Of a DNA stretch of 5,199 nt, positions 1 through 5,199 are shown in pieces. The notes below the pieces were generated by a model that was not told where the DNA came from, did not search any database, and was given only the letters and a program-made list of their open reading frames with translations. How positions within the stretch are numbered: the first letter of the stretch is position 1; each line of letters starts with the position of its first letter. The translations under genes were made by a program, and so were the position numbers. This stretch comes from Roseburia sp. (lineage in GTDB: Bacteria > Bacillota > Clostridia > Lachnospirales > Lachnospiraceae), in the NCBI GenBank assembly GCA_030844625.1, contig JAUUNJ010000214.1, positions 1-5,199 on the forward strand, read 5' to 3'.

Positions 1-1008
1 GGACTCTTTGTCTTCTTTCCAGTCCATAAAATTGCGGTAATCATTAATCATAAGGCAATTGCCTCTAAGACTGGAATATATCCAGTTAATAAACCCTACG
101 GAACTATGAAAAGTTCCTACCAGACCTACATAAAGAACAAAATCAGAAATCTGATAGCCACCTGTAAGTACCATATACACAAGCCATGTATACATAAGAA
201 CCTTCTGAATCAGCAATATTGATTCTATTCCTCCATTACATAAAATCCATCTGTTGTGATGTTTTTTATTGAGATTGTTAAAGAAATCATTTACTTTTCC
301 AAATTCTTTTCTAAAGACATTTGACATATTGAAGAGTCTTAAATCCTTTGCATAATCAAAGTTTTTCGTTGTCTCTTCAAGATAGGTCATCTTGCGCCAG
401 GTTGGCGCCATGGCATCGGAAAATTTCTCTTTATCCCGTTTCGTAACTATCGTTGAAATCTTTGCGATACCAAAAGATATGATGATAAAAGCAATCATAA
501 CCAAAAGGTTCTGAATCCCAATTAATGCAGCAGTTAAAACTGTTAAAGTACCCTGGGCAATAAAGTTTCTGCTTTCATACAAAACACCATGGAAACCATT
601 GCCTCTGTATAATGCAGTCTTTGCTCTCTGGGCATAATCCAGAAAATCCGGTGATTCCATATTTTTAAAATCCGTATGGAATAATTTGTCCATCCTTTGT
701 TTTTCTAAATATCCTTCTGTTTTTCGATATTCAAATTCAAAACTGTTGTAACATGTAGTTCCAATAATATCGAAAATGCAGCTGATTAAGCAGATTATGA
801 TAGTATAAGTTATGATTTTGTCTATTGGTAAATTGTTTTCAATAAAAGACAAAACATATTTTGGAGCATATGACCATAATAAGGTGCATACGATATCTGC
901 CACAGGCTTTATCAATGTGATTGCCAAAAGTCTTAAGTTACTTTTTCTCTCAATATTTAAGGCGTATATAAAATTATTGATAAAACCATATTTCTTTTGT
1001 TTTTCCAT
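1..1008 (-). CDS. ABC exporter, transmembrane domain (N-terminal 336 residues; 3' end outside window)
   Basis: Reading the minus strand from an ATG at 1008 gives 336 codons without a stop, open at the window edge. Hydrophobic stretches lie at about residues 25-56, 64-85, 150-182, 255-282 and 286-312, consistent with the six-helix membrane domain of a type IV (MsbA/Atm1-like) ABC exporter. The segment FDYAKDLRLFNM (217-228) resembles the 'R.YAKDIRL(F/Y)' stretch conserved in clostridial fused permease-ATPase exporters. The Walker A, signature and Walker B motifs would lie beyond the window, so ATPase activity is inferred from family resemblance only. An SD-like AAAGGG (1017-1022) sits 8 nt before the ATG. 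The gene follows trmD by 45 bp on the same strand and could be read through from that operon. Hand counts of sample lines give about 32-35% G+C here against about 38-58% in trmD. The substrate cannot be told; peptide or drug export is possible. Confidence 0.85.
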   Translation of the reverse strand, partial: MEKQKKYGFINNFIYALNIERKSNLRLLAITLIKPVADIVCTLLWSYAPKYVLSFIENNLPIDKIITYTIIICLISCIFDIIGTTCYNSFEFEYRKTEGYLEKQRMDKLFHTDFKNMESPDFLDYAQRAKTALYRGNGFHGVLYESRNFIAQGTLTVLTAALIGIQNLLVMIAFIIISFGIAKISTIVTKRDKEKFSDAMAPTWRKMTYLEETTKNFDYAKDLRLFNMSNVFRKEFGKVNDFFNNLNKKHHNRWILCNGGIESILLIQKVLMYTWLVYMVLTGGYQISDFVLYVGLVGTFHSSVGFINWIYSSLRGNCLMINDYRNFMDWKEDKES

Positions 1009-1023
1009 TTTCTTTTCCCTTTC

Positions 1024-1044
1024 ATACTTGCTATGTACAAGTAT
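1024..1044. promoter_or_regulatory. Inverted repeat between trmD and the ABC exporter gene
   Basis: A perfect 7-bp inverted repeat, ATACTTG (1024-1030) and CAAGTAT (1038-1044) around a 7-nt centre CTATGTA, fills about half of the 45-bp spacer. Read on the minus strand it is not followed by a U-run, and the exporter's SD comes next, so it is not an ordinary terminator. It could be an operator for a repressor of the exporter, a weak RNA hairpin before its ribosome binding site, or chance in AT-rich DNA. A TATACT hexamer (minus strand, 1040-1045) overlaps it, but I see no acceptable -35 box 16-18 bp upstream. Confidence 0.35.
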
Positions 1045-1053
1045 ACCTCACAA

Positions 1054-1788
1054 CTAGCCTTCTTTGTTTAACTTCTTAATATAATATACGTCTTCTTCTG
1101 TCAGATTCGCATTTTCCATCAGATCAGGTCTTCTTTCTATCGTTCTAAGTATGGACTGCTGTCTTCTCCACTCATCTACTTTTGGATGATTTCCCGATAA
1201 AAGTATTGGCGGTACCTCTTTTCCCATAAATTCCACGGGGCGTGTATATTGGGGATATTCCAGCAAATTATCATGGAAAGACTCAAATTCTGCCGAAACA
1301 TCATTGTTAAGAACTCCCGGCACAAGACGGGATATGACATCCATCATAACCATTGAGGGAAGTTCACCACCAGTAAGAACATAATCTCCAATTGATACGT
1401 TATCTGTGACAATCATCTCAAGAACTCTCTCATCGATCCCTTCATAATGGCCGCACAAAAACACAAGGTCTTTTTCCTTAGCAAACTCCTGTGCCATGCT
1501 TTGGTTAAAAACCTTTCCCTGAGGAGTCATGTAGATAACCCGGGGTTTATATCCAACCGACTCGACTACCGACTCGTAACTTCTGTATACCGGGCCCGGC
1601 TGCATTACCATACCGGCACCGCCGCCGTAGGGATAATCATCCACCTGCCCATGCTTATTTCCTGCAAAATCACGAATATTGATTGCATCTACAGAAATCA
1701 ATCCTTTGTTAATAGCTCTCCCTGTAATACTTGTGTTAATTCCCTGAATTATCATTTCGGGAAACAATGTGAGCACATGAAAATTCAT
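1054..1788 (-). CDS. trmD: tRNA (guanine-N1)-methyltransferase, m1G37
   Basis: TrmD methylates N1 of G37, next to the anticodon, using S-adenosylmethionine; this prevents +1 frameshifting. From the ATG at 1788 the protein is 244 residues, the usual family size, and carries LTLFPEM (6-12), DDYPYGGGAGM (50-60), GHYEGIDERV (113-122), the SPOUT trefoil-knot stretch SIGDYVLTGGE (132-142), R154, and YPQYTRP with LLSGNHPKVDEWRR in the C-terminal half. Numbering matches E. coli TrmD without gaps (E116, R154), which supports the ATG start. An alternative in-frame TTG one codon upstream (1791) has better spacing from the AAAGGA at 1800-1805 (8 nt against 11 nt). The ATG shares one base with the rimM stop (TGATG), suggesting translational coupling. 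Residue 169, Asp in E. coli and H. influenzae, is Glu here. The gene ends with TAG at 1054-1056. Confidence 0.97.
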   Translation of the reverse strand: MNFHVLTLFPEMIIQGINTSITGRAINKGLISVDAINIRDFAGNKHGQVDDYPYGGGAGMVMQPGPVYRSYESVVESVGYKPRVIYMTPQGKVFNQSMAQEFAKEKDLVFLCGHYEGIDERVLEMIVTDNVSIGDYVLTGGELPSMVMMDVISRLVPGVLNNDVSAEFESFHDNLLEYPQYTRPVEFMGKEVPPILLSGNHPKVDEWRRQQSILRTIERRPDLMENANLTEEDVYYIKKLNKEG

Positions 1789-2297
1789 CAATCCAAAAGT
1801 CCTTTCATTACGTGTACCTTAATAACTTTGTTATCTATATCTTTTTCAAGTATACATTGGTCAATGACAGGCAGAAGCACTTCCTTTCCACTTTCCATTT
1901 TCACAACATATACATCATTTGCACCTGTTTTTAAAACATCTGTCAGTTTTCCCAGACTTTCTCCCTGATCTGTGATGACGTCACATCCAATCAAATCTGC
2001 AATAAACTGTTGTCCTTCTTCCAAAGGAATGGCATTTTCTCTTGTCACAAGAAGATCCATACCCTTATAAGGAATCACCTGATCTACATTATCAAATTCC
2101 TGAAATTTTAAAATCACCATGTTTTTAAAATATTTTACCCCTGTTACGTGGAGTGTTATATATTCTTTTCCTGTATCCAGTATTGTCTCTTTTAAATAAT
2201 CAAATCTTTTAATGTCATCGGTTGTAGGATACACTTTAACTTCCCCGCGTACACCGTGAGTGCTGCTGATGACACCAACTCTTAAATAATTTTCCAT
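1788..2297 (-). CDS. rimM: 16S rRNA processing / 30S maturation factor RimM
   Basis: RimM binds the 30S head, with S19, during small-subunit assembly. The 169-residue protein has the usual length and two-domain order. The N-terminal RimM domain holds RVGVISSTHGVRGEVKV (6-22), including the conserved HGVRGEVKV. The C-terminal PRC-barrel spans about 99-168, with IGCDVITDQGESLG (103-116), TGANDVYVV (124-132) and EVLLPVI (139-145). The ATG at 2297 is preceded by AAAGGA (2309-2314) at an 11-nt spacing, somewhat long. A strong hairpin lies at 2324-2353, just upstream. The TGA stop overlaps the trmD ATG by one base. The rimM-trmD pair is conserved across bacteria. Confidence 0.96.
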   Translation of the reverse strand: MENYLRVGVISSTHGVRGEVKVYPTTDDIKRFDYLKETILDTGKEYITLHVTGVKYFKNMVILKFQEFDNVDQVIPYKGMDLLVTRENAIPLEEGQQFIADLIGCDVITDQGESLGKLTDVLKTGANDVYVVKMESGKEVLLPVIDQCILEKDIDNKVIKVHVMKGLLD

Positions 2298-2323
2298 TAA
2301 ATACTTTTTCCTTTATATAAGAT

Positions 2324-2353
2324 AACAAGGCTGGCAAAAATACCAGCCTTGTT
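2324..2353 (-). promoter_or_regulatory. Strong hairpin in the khpA-rimM spacer, possible leaky terminator or mRNA processing element
   Basis: A perfect 11-bp inverted repeat pairs AACAAGGCTGG (2324-2334) with CCAGCCTTGTT (2343-2353) around an 8-nt loop. It lies inside the operon, 22 bp after the khpA stop and 26 bp before the rimM start. On the minus-strand transcript the hairpin is followed by ATCTTATATAAAGG, which is U-rich but interrupted by A and C, so it is not a canonical intrinsic terminator. It may lower readthrough into rimM-trmD, block 3'-5' decay of the upstream ylxM-ffh-rpsP-khpA message, or mark a cleavage site. I looked for a promoter here and saw none with a proper 16-18 bp spacer. 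Confidence 0.7.
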
Positions 2354-2375
2354 GCACTTGCGCTAAAGCAATAAA

Positions 2376-2603
2376 TTACATAATTTCCACTTTAACTTTT
2401 TTATCGCATTTTGAAGAAGCTGCCTTAACAACTGAACGAATCGCCTTGGCAATTCTTCCCTGTTTTCCAATTACTTTGCCCATATCTTCCTGGGCTACAT
2501 GCAACTGTAAAAGGATTTCTCTTTCAGTTTCTGTTTCGGTAACAACAACCTCATCCGGAGAGTCAACAAGTGCTTTTGCAATTGTTTCAACCAATTCTTT
2601 CAT
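2376..2603 (-). CDS. khpA: KH-domain RNA-binding protein KhpA (YlqC family)
   Basis: This small 75-residue protein is a single KH domain. The nucleic-acid-binding loop is visible as GKVIGKQGR (42-50), with the GxxG core GKQG at 46-49, followed by the helix IAKAIRSVVKAAS. Family members in Firmicutes bind RNA, often as a heterodimer with KhpB/Jag, and affect cell division and sRNA stability; those roles are family knowledge, not shown by this sequence. A strong SD, AGGAGGG (2611-2617), lies 7 nt before the ATG at 2603. The gene sits between rpsP (18-bp gap) and rimM, its usual neighbours in this phylum, which supports a link to ribosome biogenesis. It stops with TAA at 2376-2378 and is followed by a hairpin. 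Confidence 0.95.
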   Translation of the reverse strand: MKELVETIAKALVDSPDEVVVTETETEREILLQLHVAQEDMGKVIGKQGRIAKAIRSVVKAASSKCDKKVKVEIM

Positions 2604-2621
2604 GGACTTACCCTCCTATGA

Positions 2622-2867
2622 TTATTTTTCAATGCCAGCGATTTTTAAAAGCTTTCCAACAGTTTCTGTAGGCTGAGCACCGTTTGCTAACCATTTCTTA
2701 ACTGATTCTTCATCTACATTGAATACACTAGGGTCCTGATTTGGATCATAAGTACCAACTTCCTCGATGAATCTTCCATCTCTTGGTGATCTTGAATCAG
2801 CTACAACTATTCTGTAAAAAGGTGCTTTCTTCTTACCCATTCTCTTTAATCTGATTTTTACTGCCAT
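2622..2867 (-). CDS. rpsP: 30S ribosomal protein S16
   Basis: S16 binds 16S rRNA in the 5' and central domains and helps fold the 30S subunit. The 81-residue protein begins [20 protein letters not shown], the conserved S16 N-terminus, followed by [20 protein letters not shown] (21-40), a family hallmark, and DP at 41-42. The C-terminal part ([15 protein letters not shown], 56-70) also matches the family, and the length is typical. The SD GGAGG (2877-2881) sits 9 nt from the ATG at 2867. It is separated from ffh by 103 bp, the longest spacer in the operon, and from khpA by 18 bp. Confidence 0.98.
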   Translation of the reverse strand: MAVKIRLKRMGKKKAPFYRIVVADSRSPRDGRFIEEVGTYDPNQDPSVFNVDEESVKKWLANGAQPTETVGKLLKIAGIEK

Positions 2868-2970
2868 TTTTCTTTACCTCCGTAAAATTTGTGATTTGTA
2901 AATTAATTTATATATCAGAACAAATAAATGTTCCTGAATATGCTTATATAATTGGGACTGCTGTCCTCTG
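2868..2970 (-). promoter_or_regulatory. AT-rich rpsP 5' leader with weak inverted repeats
   Basis: This is the largest spacer within the operon. On the minus strand it holds, in order, a short GGAC/GTCC stem (2955-2966), then an imperfect stem pairing TCAGAACA (2915-2922) with TGTTCCTGA (2929-2937) with one bulged base, extendable by a further ATAT/ATAT pairing, then the 12-bp palindrome TAAATTAATTTA (2899-2910), then the rpsP SD. It could be a ribosomal-protein leader, an mRNA processing region or a weak internal promoter region. I see no convincing -35/-10 pair and match it to no known leader family. Confidence 0.3.
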
Positions 2971-4320
2971 TCAGAAACCAAAAGGCATCTTAAATCCGCC
3001 ACGTTTCTTACCTTTACCGCCCATTAATCCGGGCATACTTTTCATCATCTTTCTCGACTGTTCAAACTGTTTTACAAGTTTATTGACTTCACTGATATCA
3101 ACCCCTGCTCCCTTTGCAATCCTCCTCTTGCGGGATGGATTCATCACATCCGGATTACTTCTCTCTTCCTTTGTCATGGAATAGATAATCGCTTCAATCC
3201 TGCCTAACTGTTTTTCATCAGGAAGCATATCATCACTGATTTTTCCACCCATACCCGGAATCATACTGAGCAACGAAGAAAGACCACCCATGTTTTTGAT
3301 CTGTCCCATATATTCCAGATAATCATCAAATGTGAACTGGGCTTTCTTTAAGCGCTGCTCCATCTCTTTGGCTTTTTCCTGATCTATGGACTGTTCCGCT
3401 TTCTCAATAAGAGAAAGTACATCTCCCATTCCAAGAATTCTGGAAGCCATTCTGTCCGGATAGAACTGCTCCAGGTCTGAGAGTTTTTCTCCCATACCAA
3501 TATATAGAATAGGCTTTCCTGTAATCGCCTTGATGGATAATGCTGCACCACCTCTTGTATCACCATCTAATTTGGTGACAATAATGCCATCAATTCCAAT
3601 TTTTTCATTGAATTCTTTGGCGACATTTACTGCATCCTGTCCTGTCATGGCATCAACTACCAGAACCGTCTGGGTAAGTGCAATATGATCTCTTATTTCC
3701 ACAAGTTCGTTCATCATGTCTTCATCCACATGCAAACGTCCTGCTGTATCTAAAATCACAACGTTATTGCTGTTCTTTTTCGCATGTTCAATCGCCGCCT
3801 TCGCAATATTTAGGGGTTTTTGCTTATCACCCATGGAAAAAACAGGTACCTGCTGTTTTTCACCGTTGATTTTTAACTGTTCAATGGCTGCAGGTCTATA
3901 TACATCACAGGCTACAAGTAATGGTTTCTTGCCTTTTGCCTTTAACTTCCCTGCAATTTTAGCCGATGTAGTTGTCTTACCTGCACCCTGAAGACCCATC
4001 ATCATTATGACAGTGATTTCATTGTCCGGAAGCATCTTTAACTCTGTTGTTTCTGAACCCATCAGTGCGGTCAATTCTTCGTTAACAATCTTAATTACCA
4101 TCTGCCCGGGTGTTAAACTGCTCATAACATCCTGACCAACGGCACGCTCATTGACTTTTTTGATAAAGTCCTTTACAACCTTAAAACTTACATCAGCTTC
4201 AAGAAGTGCAATTTTTACTTCCTTGAGAGCTGCTTTTACATCATCTTCGGTAAGTCTGCCCTTACTTTTTAAATTTTTAAATATATTTTGTAATTTATCA
4301 GATAAGCTTTCAAATGCCAA
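2971..4320 (-). CDS. ffh: Signal recognition particle GTPase Ffh (SRP54)
   Basis: Ffh binds SRP RNA and signal sequences as they leave the ribosome and targets them to the membrane through FtsY. The 449-residue protein has all three domains. The N domain covers about 1-90. The G domain has the P-loop GLQGAGKTT (109-117), DVYRPAAIEQL (139-149), DTAGR (191-195), TKLDGD (249-254) and GMGEKLSDLEQFYPDR (275-290). The methionine-rich M domain (about 325-449) contains the SRP-RNA-binding stretch NPSRKRRIAKGAG (394-406) and a basic, Gly/Met-rich tail. The start codon is TTG at 4318-4320, chosen because the product then begins MAFESLSDKLQ, the conserved family N-terminus, and because AGGAGG (4327-4332) lies 6 nt upstream. 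ylxM ends 10 bp before it. No frameshift is seen; the stop is TGA. Confidence 0.98.
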   Translation of the reverse strand: MAFESLSDKLQNIFKNLKSKGRLTEDDVKAALKEVKIALLEADVSFKVVKDFIKKVNERAVGQDVMSSLTPGQMVIKIVNEELTALMGSETTELKMLPDNEITVIMMMGLQGAGKTTTSAKIAGKLKAKGKKPLLVACDVYRPAAIEQLKINGEKQQVPVFSMGDKQKPLNIAKAAIEHAKKNSNNVVILDTAGRLHVDEDMMNELVEIRDHIALTQTVLVVDAMTGQDAVNVAKEFNEKIGIDGIIVTKLDGDTRGGAALSIKAITGKPILYIGMGEKLSDLEQFYPDRMASRILGMGDVLSLIEKAEQSIDQEKAKEMEQRLKKAQFTFDDYLEYMGQIKNMGGLSSLLSMIPGMGGKISDDMLPDEKQLGRIEAIIYSMTKEERSNPDVMNPSRKRRIAKGAGVDISEVNKLVKQFEQSRKMMKSMPGLMGGKGKKRGGFKMPFGF

Positions 4321-4326
4321 TGCCTG

Positions 4327-4332
4327 CCTCCT
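4327..4332 (-). promoter_or_regulatory. ffh ribosome binding site overlapping the ylxM stop codon
   Basis: The minus strand reads TAGGAGG, so the last two bases of the ylxM TAG stop (4331-4333) are the first two of the AGGAGG Shine-Dalgarno. The 6-nt spacing to TTG at 4320 decides the ffh start. A ribosome finishing ylxM would sit on the ffh initiation site, so coupling between the two SRP genes is likely (inference). Confidence 0.85.
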
Positions 4333-4666
4333 AATAATTGTCTAAAATTTCCTGTGCTATTTGTTTGATTTTTGAAACATCCTCTTCCTTACACTGACCA
4401 TCTGCCAGTTGGCAAATCTTTAACACATCTTCCTTTGTCTTGGAAAATCGCTCCACCAAATGAAGTTTTTCTTCATAACCGTTAAGAGTTTTATCACATC
4501 TCTTCACCAGATCGTGTACTCCCTGTCTGGATATACCACGCTCCTGTGCTATCTCTCCAAGGCTCAAATCGTTGAGAATAAAATCTTCATATATTTCTTT
4601 TTGATGTTCTGTAAGCAATTCTCCATAGAAATCATACAAAAGAGAACTTTTCAAAATATCTTTCAT
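4331..4666 (-). CDS. ylxM: YlxM family helix-turn-helix protein, SRP-associated (UPF0122)
   Basis: The 111-residue protein matches the YlxM/UPF0122 family in length, neighbours and sequence. The N-terminal part LYDFYGELLTEHQKEIYEDF (10-29) precedes a sigma-70-region-4-like helix-turn-helix at about 34-61, including LSLGEIAQERGISRQGVHDL (34-53). A charged helical tail follows. The family is almost always encoded directly before ffh or ftsY. In streptococci YlxM has been reported to bind SRP components and modulate SRP activity, so DNA binding should not be assumed despite the fold. The start is ATG at 4666, with SD AAGGTG (4672-4677) 5 nt upstream. It is the first gene of the operon, with a predicted leader of only about 20 nt. 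Confidence 0.94.
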   Translation of the reverse strand: MKDILKSSLLYDFYGELLTEHQKEIYEDFILNDLSLGEIAQERGISRQGVHDLVKRCDKTLNGYEEKLHLVERFSKTKEDVLKICQLADGQCKEEDVSKIKQIAQEILDNY

Positions 4667-4692
4667 AACTGCACCTTTTTCTCACCTTGTGT

Positions 4693-4721
4693 ATAATACA
4701 ACACATAAAAGAAGGTGTCAA
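4693..4721 (-). promoter_or_regulatory. Sigma-A type promoter of the ylxM-ffh-rpsP operon
   Basis: On the minus strand, -35 TTGACA (4716-4721, perfect consensus) and -10 TATTAT (4693-4698, one mismatch) are separated by exactly 17 bp. Transcription would begin near the A at 4687 or 4688, leaving a leader of about 21 nt before the ylxM ATG. The -35 box lies within the 3' arm of the terminator hairpin of the upstream gene. A second AAGGTG (4683-4688) lies at the predicted start point, in addition to the real ylxM SD at 4672-4677. Confidence 0.85.
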
Positions 4722-4741
4722 GTATTTTTTCTTGACACCTT
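4703..4741 (-). terminator. Rho-independent terminator of the threonine ammonia-lyase gene
   Basis: The minus strand has a perfect 11-bp stem, AAGGTGTCAAG and CTTGACACCTT (plus coordinates 4731-4741 and 4712-4722), with an 8-nt A-rich loop (4723-4730), extendable by a G-U and an A-U pair. It begins 5 bp after the gene's TAA stop. The 3' tail reads CTTTTATGTG, a moderate U-tract. The same bases form the -35 box and spacer of the next promoter. Confidence 0.85.
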
Positions 4742-4746
4742 TTGCT

Positions 4747-5199
4747 TTACAGATTTGGAGCCTGCTCCTTTGGATTATATCCTGCATCACTCAATGCTTT
4801 TAATATCTGTTTTTTGTGGTCATGTCCGAAACATTCCATTGTAACTTTCAATTCCACTGCAGCATTTCTATTTACCGAAACAAACTGATTATGCTCCAGC
4901 TTAATTACATTTCCCTGTTGTTCTGCAATTTTATTGGCAACTTTTACCAGTTCTCCCGGTTTATCAGGAAGCAGAACGGATACGGTGAACACTCTTCCTC
5001 TCTGAATCAGTCCGTGCTGCAATGTGGAAGACATTGTAATAATGTCCATATTGCCGCCACTGATAATAGAAACCACCTTTTTGTCTTTACACTTCAAATG
5101 ATTTAAAGCTGCAATTGTAAGAAGTCCTGAATTTTCAGCAACTAATTTGTGATTTTCTACCATATCAAGGAAGGCATCTATCAATTCTTCATCTTTGAT
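4747..5199 (-). CDS. ilvA: Threonine ammonia-lyase with ACT domain (C-terminal 150 residues; 5' end outside window)
   Basis: The frame is open to the right edge and ends with TAA at 4747-4749, giving 150 residues of a PLP-dependent (fold type II) enzyme that deaminates threonine to 2-oxobutyrate. Fragment positions 1-67 are the end of the catalytic domain: LVAENSGLLTIAAL (19-32), then KVVSIISGGNMDI (41-53), whose SGGN motif is typical of serine/threonine dehydratases. Positions about 68-146 form one ACT regulatory domain, including VSVLLPDKPGELVKVANKIA (73-92) and VELKVTMECFGHDH (115-128). A single short ACT domain fits the medium-length (about 400 aa) form, tdcB-like or ilvA-type, rather than the long two-ACT IlvA. 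Whether it serves isoleucine synthesis or threonine catabolism cannot be told from the fragment. PLP-lysine and substrate-loop residues are outside the window. An internal TTG at 5184 is not the start, since family sequence continues upstream. Confidence 0.93.
   Translation of the reverse strand: MKDEELIDAFLDMVENHKLVAENSGLLTIAALNHLKCKDKKVVSIISGGNMDIITMSSTLQHGLIQRGRVFTVSVLLPDKPGELVKVANKIAEQQGNVIKLEHNQFVSVNRNAAVELKVTMECFGHDHKKQILKALSDAGYNPKEQAPNL

Noticed and set aside
1040..1045. TATACT as a -10 box for a dedicated exporter promoter
   Set aside because: Hexamers at a 16-18 bp spacing upstream (such as AACAAA) are far from TTGACA, so a promoter cannot be supported.
812..1057. Plus-strand open frame of 81 codons, hydrophobic
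   Set aside because: It is antisense to the first membrane helices of the ABC exporter and mirrors their composition; no SD is seen.
1447..1968. Open frame of 173 codons on the plus strand
   Set aside because: It runs antisense across trmD and rimM, both clearly real; the translation resembles no family and there is no good SD or promoter.
2891..3184. Plus-strand 97-codon frame over the rpsP leader and ffh 3' end
   Set aside because: Most of it is the complement of the ffh M-domain, so it is explained as a shadow of ffh.
3384..3566. Minus-strand 60-codon frame inside ffh
   Set aside because: It lies wholly within the G/M-domain region of ffh in another frame, and ffh is intact there.
4732..4737. 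A second TTGACA, on the plus strand, as a divergent promoter
   Set aside because: It exists only because the hairpin is palindromic; no -10 box lies 16-18 bp downstream and no plus-strand gene follows.
4816..5106. Plus-strand 96-codon frame
   Set aside because: It is antisense to the ACT and catalytic region of the threonine ammonia-lyase; no SD or family resemblance.

Overview
The window looks like chromosomal core DNA from a low-GC Gram-positive bacterium of the Clostridia, most likely a Lachnospiraceae-type lineage. This is inferred from the gene order ylxM-ffh-rpsP-khpA-rimM-trmD, the AGGAGG-type ribosome binding sites, AT-rich spacers and protein sequence style. I cannot name a species. 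Every gene I can support is on the minus strand, so transcription runs from high to low coordinates.

Right end (5199-4747): the C-terminal 150 residues of a threonine ammonia-lyase with an ACT domain, whose 5' part lies outside the window. The gene ends at a strong hairpin terminator at about 4741-4703. The terminator overlaps the promoter of the next operon: the 3' arm of the hairpin contains a perfect TTGACA -35 box, followed by a 17-bp spacer and a TATTAT -10 box.

Middle (4666-1054): a compact translation and protein-targeting operon. YlxM (SRP-associated helix-turn-helix protein) and Ffh (SRP GTPase) serve co-translational membrane targeting. S16, the KH-domain RNA-binding protein KhpA, RimM (30S maturation factor that works with the S19/16S head region) and TrmD (tRNA m1G37 methyltransferase) serve ribosome assembly and reading-frame maintenance. 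Spacers are short: 10 bp between ylxM and ffh, with the ffh SD overlapping the ylxM stop; 103 bp between ffh and rpsP; 18 bp between rpsP and khpA; 78 bp between khpA and rimM, holding an 11-bp perfect hairpin; and rimM and trmD overlap as TGATG.

Left end (1008-1): the N-terminal 336 residues of an ABC exporter membrane domain, starting 45 bp after trmD. Its ATPase domain lies outside the window. The ribosomal protein L19 gene (rplS), which commonly follows trmD in this group, is not next to trmD here.

I found no mobile element, CRISPR array, tRNA, rRNA or novel multi-gene system. The points most worth a second look are the fused terminator/promoter, the intra-operon hairpin before rimM, a Glu at the TrmD catalytic-Asp position, and the exporter gene in the slot where rplS is usual.
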